10,130 bases of DNA from Smittium culicis (taxonomy: Eukaryota > Kickxellomycota > Harpellomycetes > Harpellales > Legeriomycetaceae): positions 1 through 10,130 of the forward strand of contig LSSN01005461.1 of NCBI GenBank assembly GCA_001970855.1. The letters run 5' to 3'. The translations under genes and the position numbers were made by a program. Under the pieces are notes generated by a model that ran no database searches, was not told the DNA's origin, and was given only the letters and a program-made list of their open reading frames with translations. Below, one piece after another: positions 8,952 through 10,130 of the stretch (the stretch's first letter is position 1; every line of letters begins with the position of its first letter).

Positions 8952-9812
8952 ATAAAACAACAAAACACAATATTATTAAATAAATAGCCTATAAAAAAAG
9001 TAATACCAATTTTTAACCCTTTATCAAAAAATTCATGACGAACGAATCATCTCATTTTTCAGTAACTCAAAAACCCCCAGGGGTACTTGTTAATCTGCAG
9101 AGCCGATAGTTTTAAAGAAGAATAAGCCAGTCGAATCTAAAAAACAACCACGTATATTTGAAGTTTCCTAAATATTATATTACAAATATTTAAAACTCTG
9201 TATATAATACTAACAATCTAATAAAAAATATCTAGGTCATGTTATATAATTTTTAAACCTATCCCATACCCATAAATTAAATTTATACTATTTTCGATGC
9301 CATTATTCCCATCTTTATCTTAATACTCGTTATATACATCATAACTTTAGATGTCGCTAATATATCCCATTAAAATAATGCATATAATATTTCCAAATAT
9401 AAATCGTTGTAGGATAAACATTTCCAAATTTTTTAGACAACCAAATTTTATATCTAATACCATTTTTATTACTAACAAATAATTTTATCAACTAAATATG
9501 GAAGCATTTTTTTCCAATTCCCACTTCAAAAATATAATATAACAAGTTCATAAGATCCCAAGATCCCAAGATTCAGATATTATTTAATTAGAATCATTTA
9601 TACTAATTATTTTCTAAAATTCTGAAAGCGTAGTAACCTCCATAATTACGGTATAATTAAAATTTCAAAAAATTTTTAATTGGTATGTTTAATGGATGAT
9701 ATTACACCTTAATTCATAATTTAAATTAAATAAATTTTTTTATAAAAACGAGCAAAACTTCAACTTCATCTACTATATTTAATATATGATTCGAATGAAC
9801 TGAATCATTATT
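8952..9812. other. AT-rich DNA, C above G on the plus strand, no genes seen
   Basis: Sampled lines show a strong C over G bias (11 C to 3 G in 9241-9300, 13 to 4 in 9301-9360, 10 to 1 in 9421-9480). A small GC-richer island at 9073-9105 contains the palindrome ACCCC-CA-GGGGT (9073-9084). The octamer AAGATCCC is tandemly repeated at 9552-9567 and followed by AAGATTC. No coding frame or RNA gene was recognised. Confidence 0.55.
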
Positions 9813-9821
9813 CACTGTTAA

Positions 9822-9989
9822 GATGATTTTTAAATCGATTTCTATTCTTTTGCACTAGCTCTAAAATGCTCCAACAAGTTCATCGATAAAATAAAAACTA
9901 ACATACACCTATTTATAGATGATTTTTTTGATGATCTCTAAATCACGTTAAGGTTGATTTTTTGCATCTTAGCTCTAAGATTTTCAAAC
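9822..9989. repeat. Degenerate direct repeat, offset about 108-114 bases
   Basis: Copy A (9822-9875) and copy B (9930-9989) share, in order, GATGAT..TAAATC, TTTTGCA, AGCTCTAA and a final C-AAC. The offset increases from 108 to 114 through small indels. On the minus strand copy B can be read as FENLRAKMQKI and copy A, in a different frame, as LLEHFRASAKE. These weakly resemble each other, so a decayed array of roughly 37-residue protein repeats is one possible origin (speculative). Confidence 0.4.
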
Positions 9990-10031
9990 TCGTATTTAAT
10001 ATTAATCTTTAACCTACAATATCTGGTTGGG

Positions 10032-10087
10032 TTTAATCCTAATAATATCACCACTTTAAAATTGATAGGATTAAATTCTGTGATATT
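10032..10087. repeat. Two interleaved perfect inverted repeats (pseudoknot topology)
   Basis: TTTAATCCTA (10032-10041) pairs with TAGGATTAAA (10066-10075), and AATATCAC (10044-10051) pairs with GTGATATT (10080-10087). The order is stem 1 left, stem 2 left, stem 1 right, stem 2 right, as in an H-type pseudoknot. The third connector has only four bases to span ten base pairs, which is strained, so both stems may not form together. No gene context supports a function. Confidence 0.5.
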
Positions 10088-10130
10088 TTTTTCGTCTAAA
10101 AAAATTAAATACTTTTATTCATTCTTTTCT

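Noticed and set aside
1..10130. Repeat-induced point mutation as the cause of the AT richness
   Set aside because: The one stretch counted by hand (4981-5100) has TpA/ApT about 1.0 and (CpA+TpG)/(ApC+GpT) about 1.1, outside the usual range for that process. A full-window count could change this.
1..10130. Mitochondrial DNA, CRISPR array or telomeric repeat
   Set aside because: There are no conserved mitochondrial genes, no regularly spaced repeats and no telomere-like arrays. The gene tail has nuclear-type codon use and a GT-AG intron candidate.

Overview
This is a very AT-rich, gene-poor eukaryotic window. Hand counts of sampled 60-base lines give about 15-27% G+C over most of it. At that composition about one codon in ten is a stop by chance, and the reading frames behave accordingly: no intact gene was found. 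The only clear coding signal is at the extreme left end on the minus strand (61-396). There G+C rises to about 43% and 87 codons are open up to a TAA. A candidate 57-nt, in-frame, GT-AG intron at 269-325 and the codon use would suit a fungus, perhaps an ascomycete, but no feature names the organism. A hand count of dinucleotides in 4981-5100 gave TpA/ApT about 1.0 and (CpA+TpG)/(ApC+GpT) about 1.1. That sample therefore does not show the usual signature of repeat-induced point mutation.

Layout: 1-60 is a T-rich stretch just past the stop of the minus-strand gene. Positions 61-396 hold the C-terminal coding end, and 384-515 hold a coding-like remnant in a shifted frame, so the upstream part of the gene looks broken or is separated by unrecognised introns. 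Positions 516-2089 are featureless AT-rich DNA. Positions 2090-2828 are bounded by a degenerate inverted repeat with C6 and G12 tracts and contain a 43-nt imperfect hairpin; this may be a relic transposable element. Positions 2829-7371 are AT-rich DNA with several perfect short inverted repeats. Positions 7372-7619 are a perfect hexanucleotide microsatellite of 41 units. Positions 8330-8760 are strongly A-rich on the plus strand. Positions 8800-9730 have C well above G and carry small tandem repeats. The last 320 bases hold a degenerate direct repeat and two interleaved inverted repeats.

Nothing seen makes a functional system of interacting genes. The best reading is AT-rich intergenic or heterochromatin-like DNA beside the 3' end of one gene. 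The items worth a second look are the gene tail with its possible intron, the 739-bp inverted-repeat-bounded segment, the uninterrupted microsatellite and the A-rich strand-asymmetric block.
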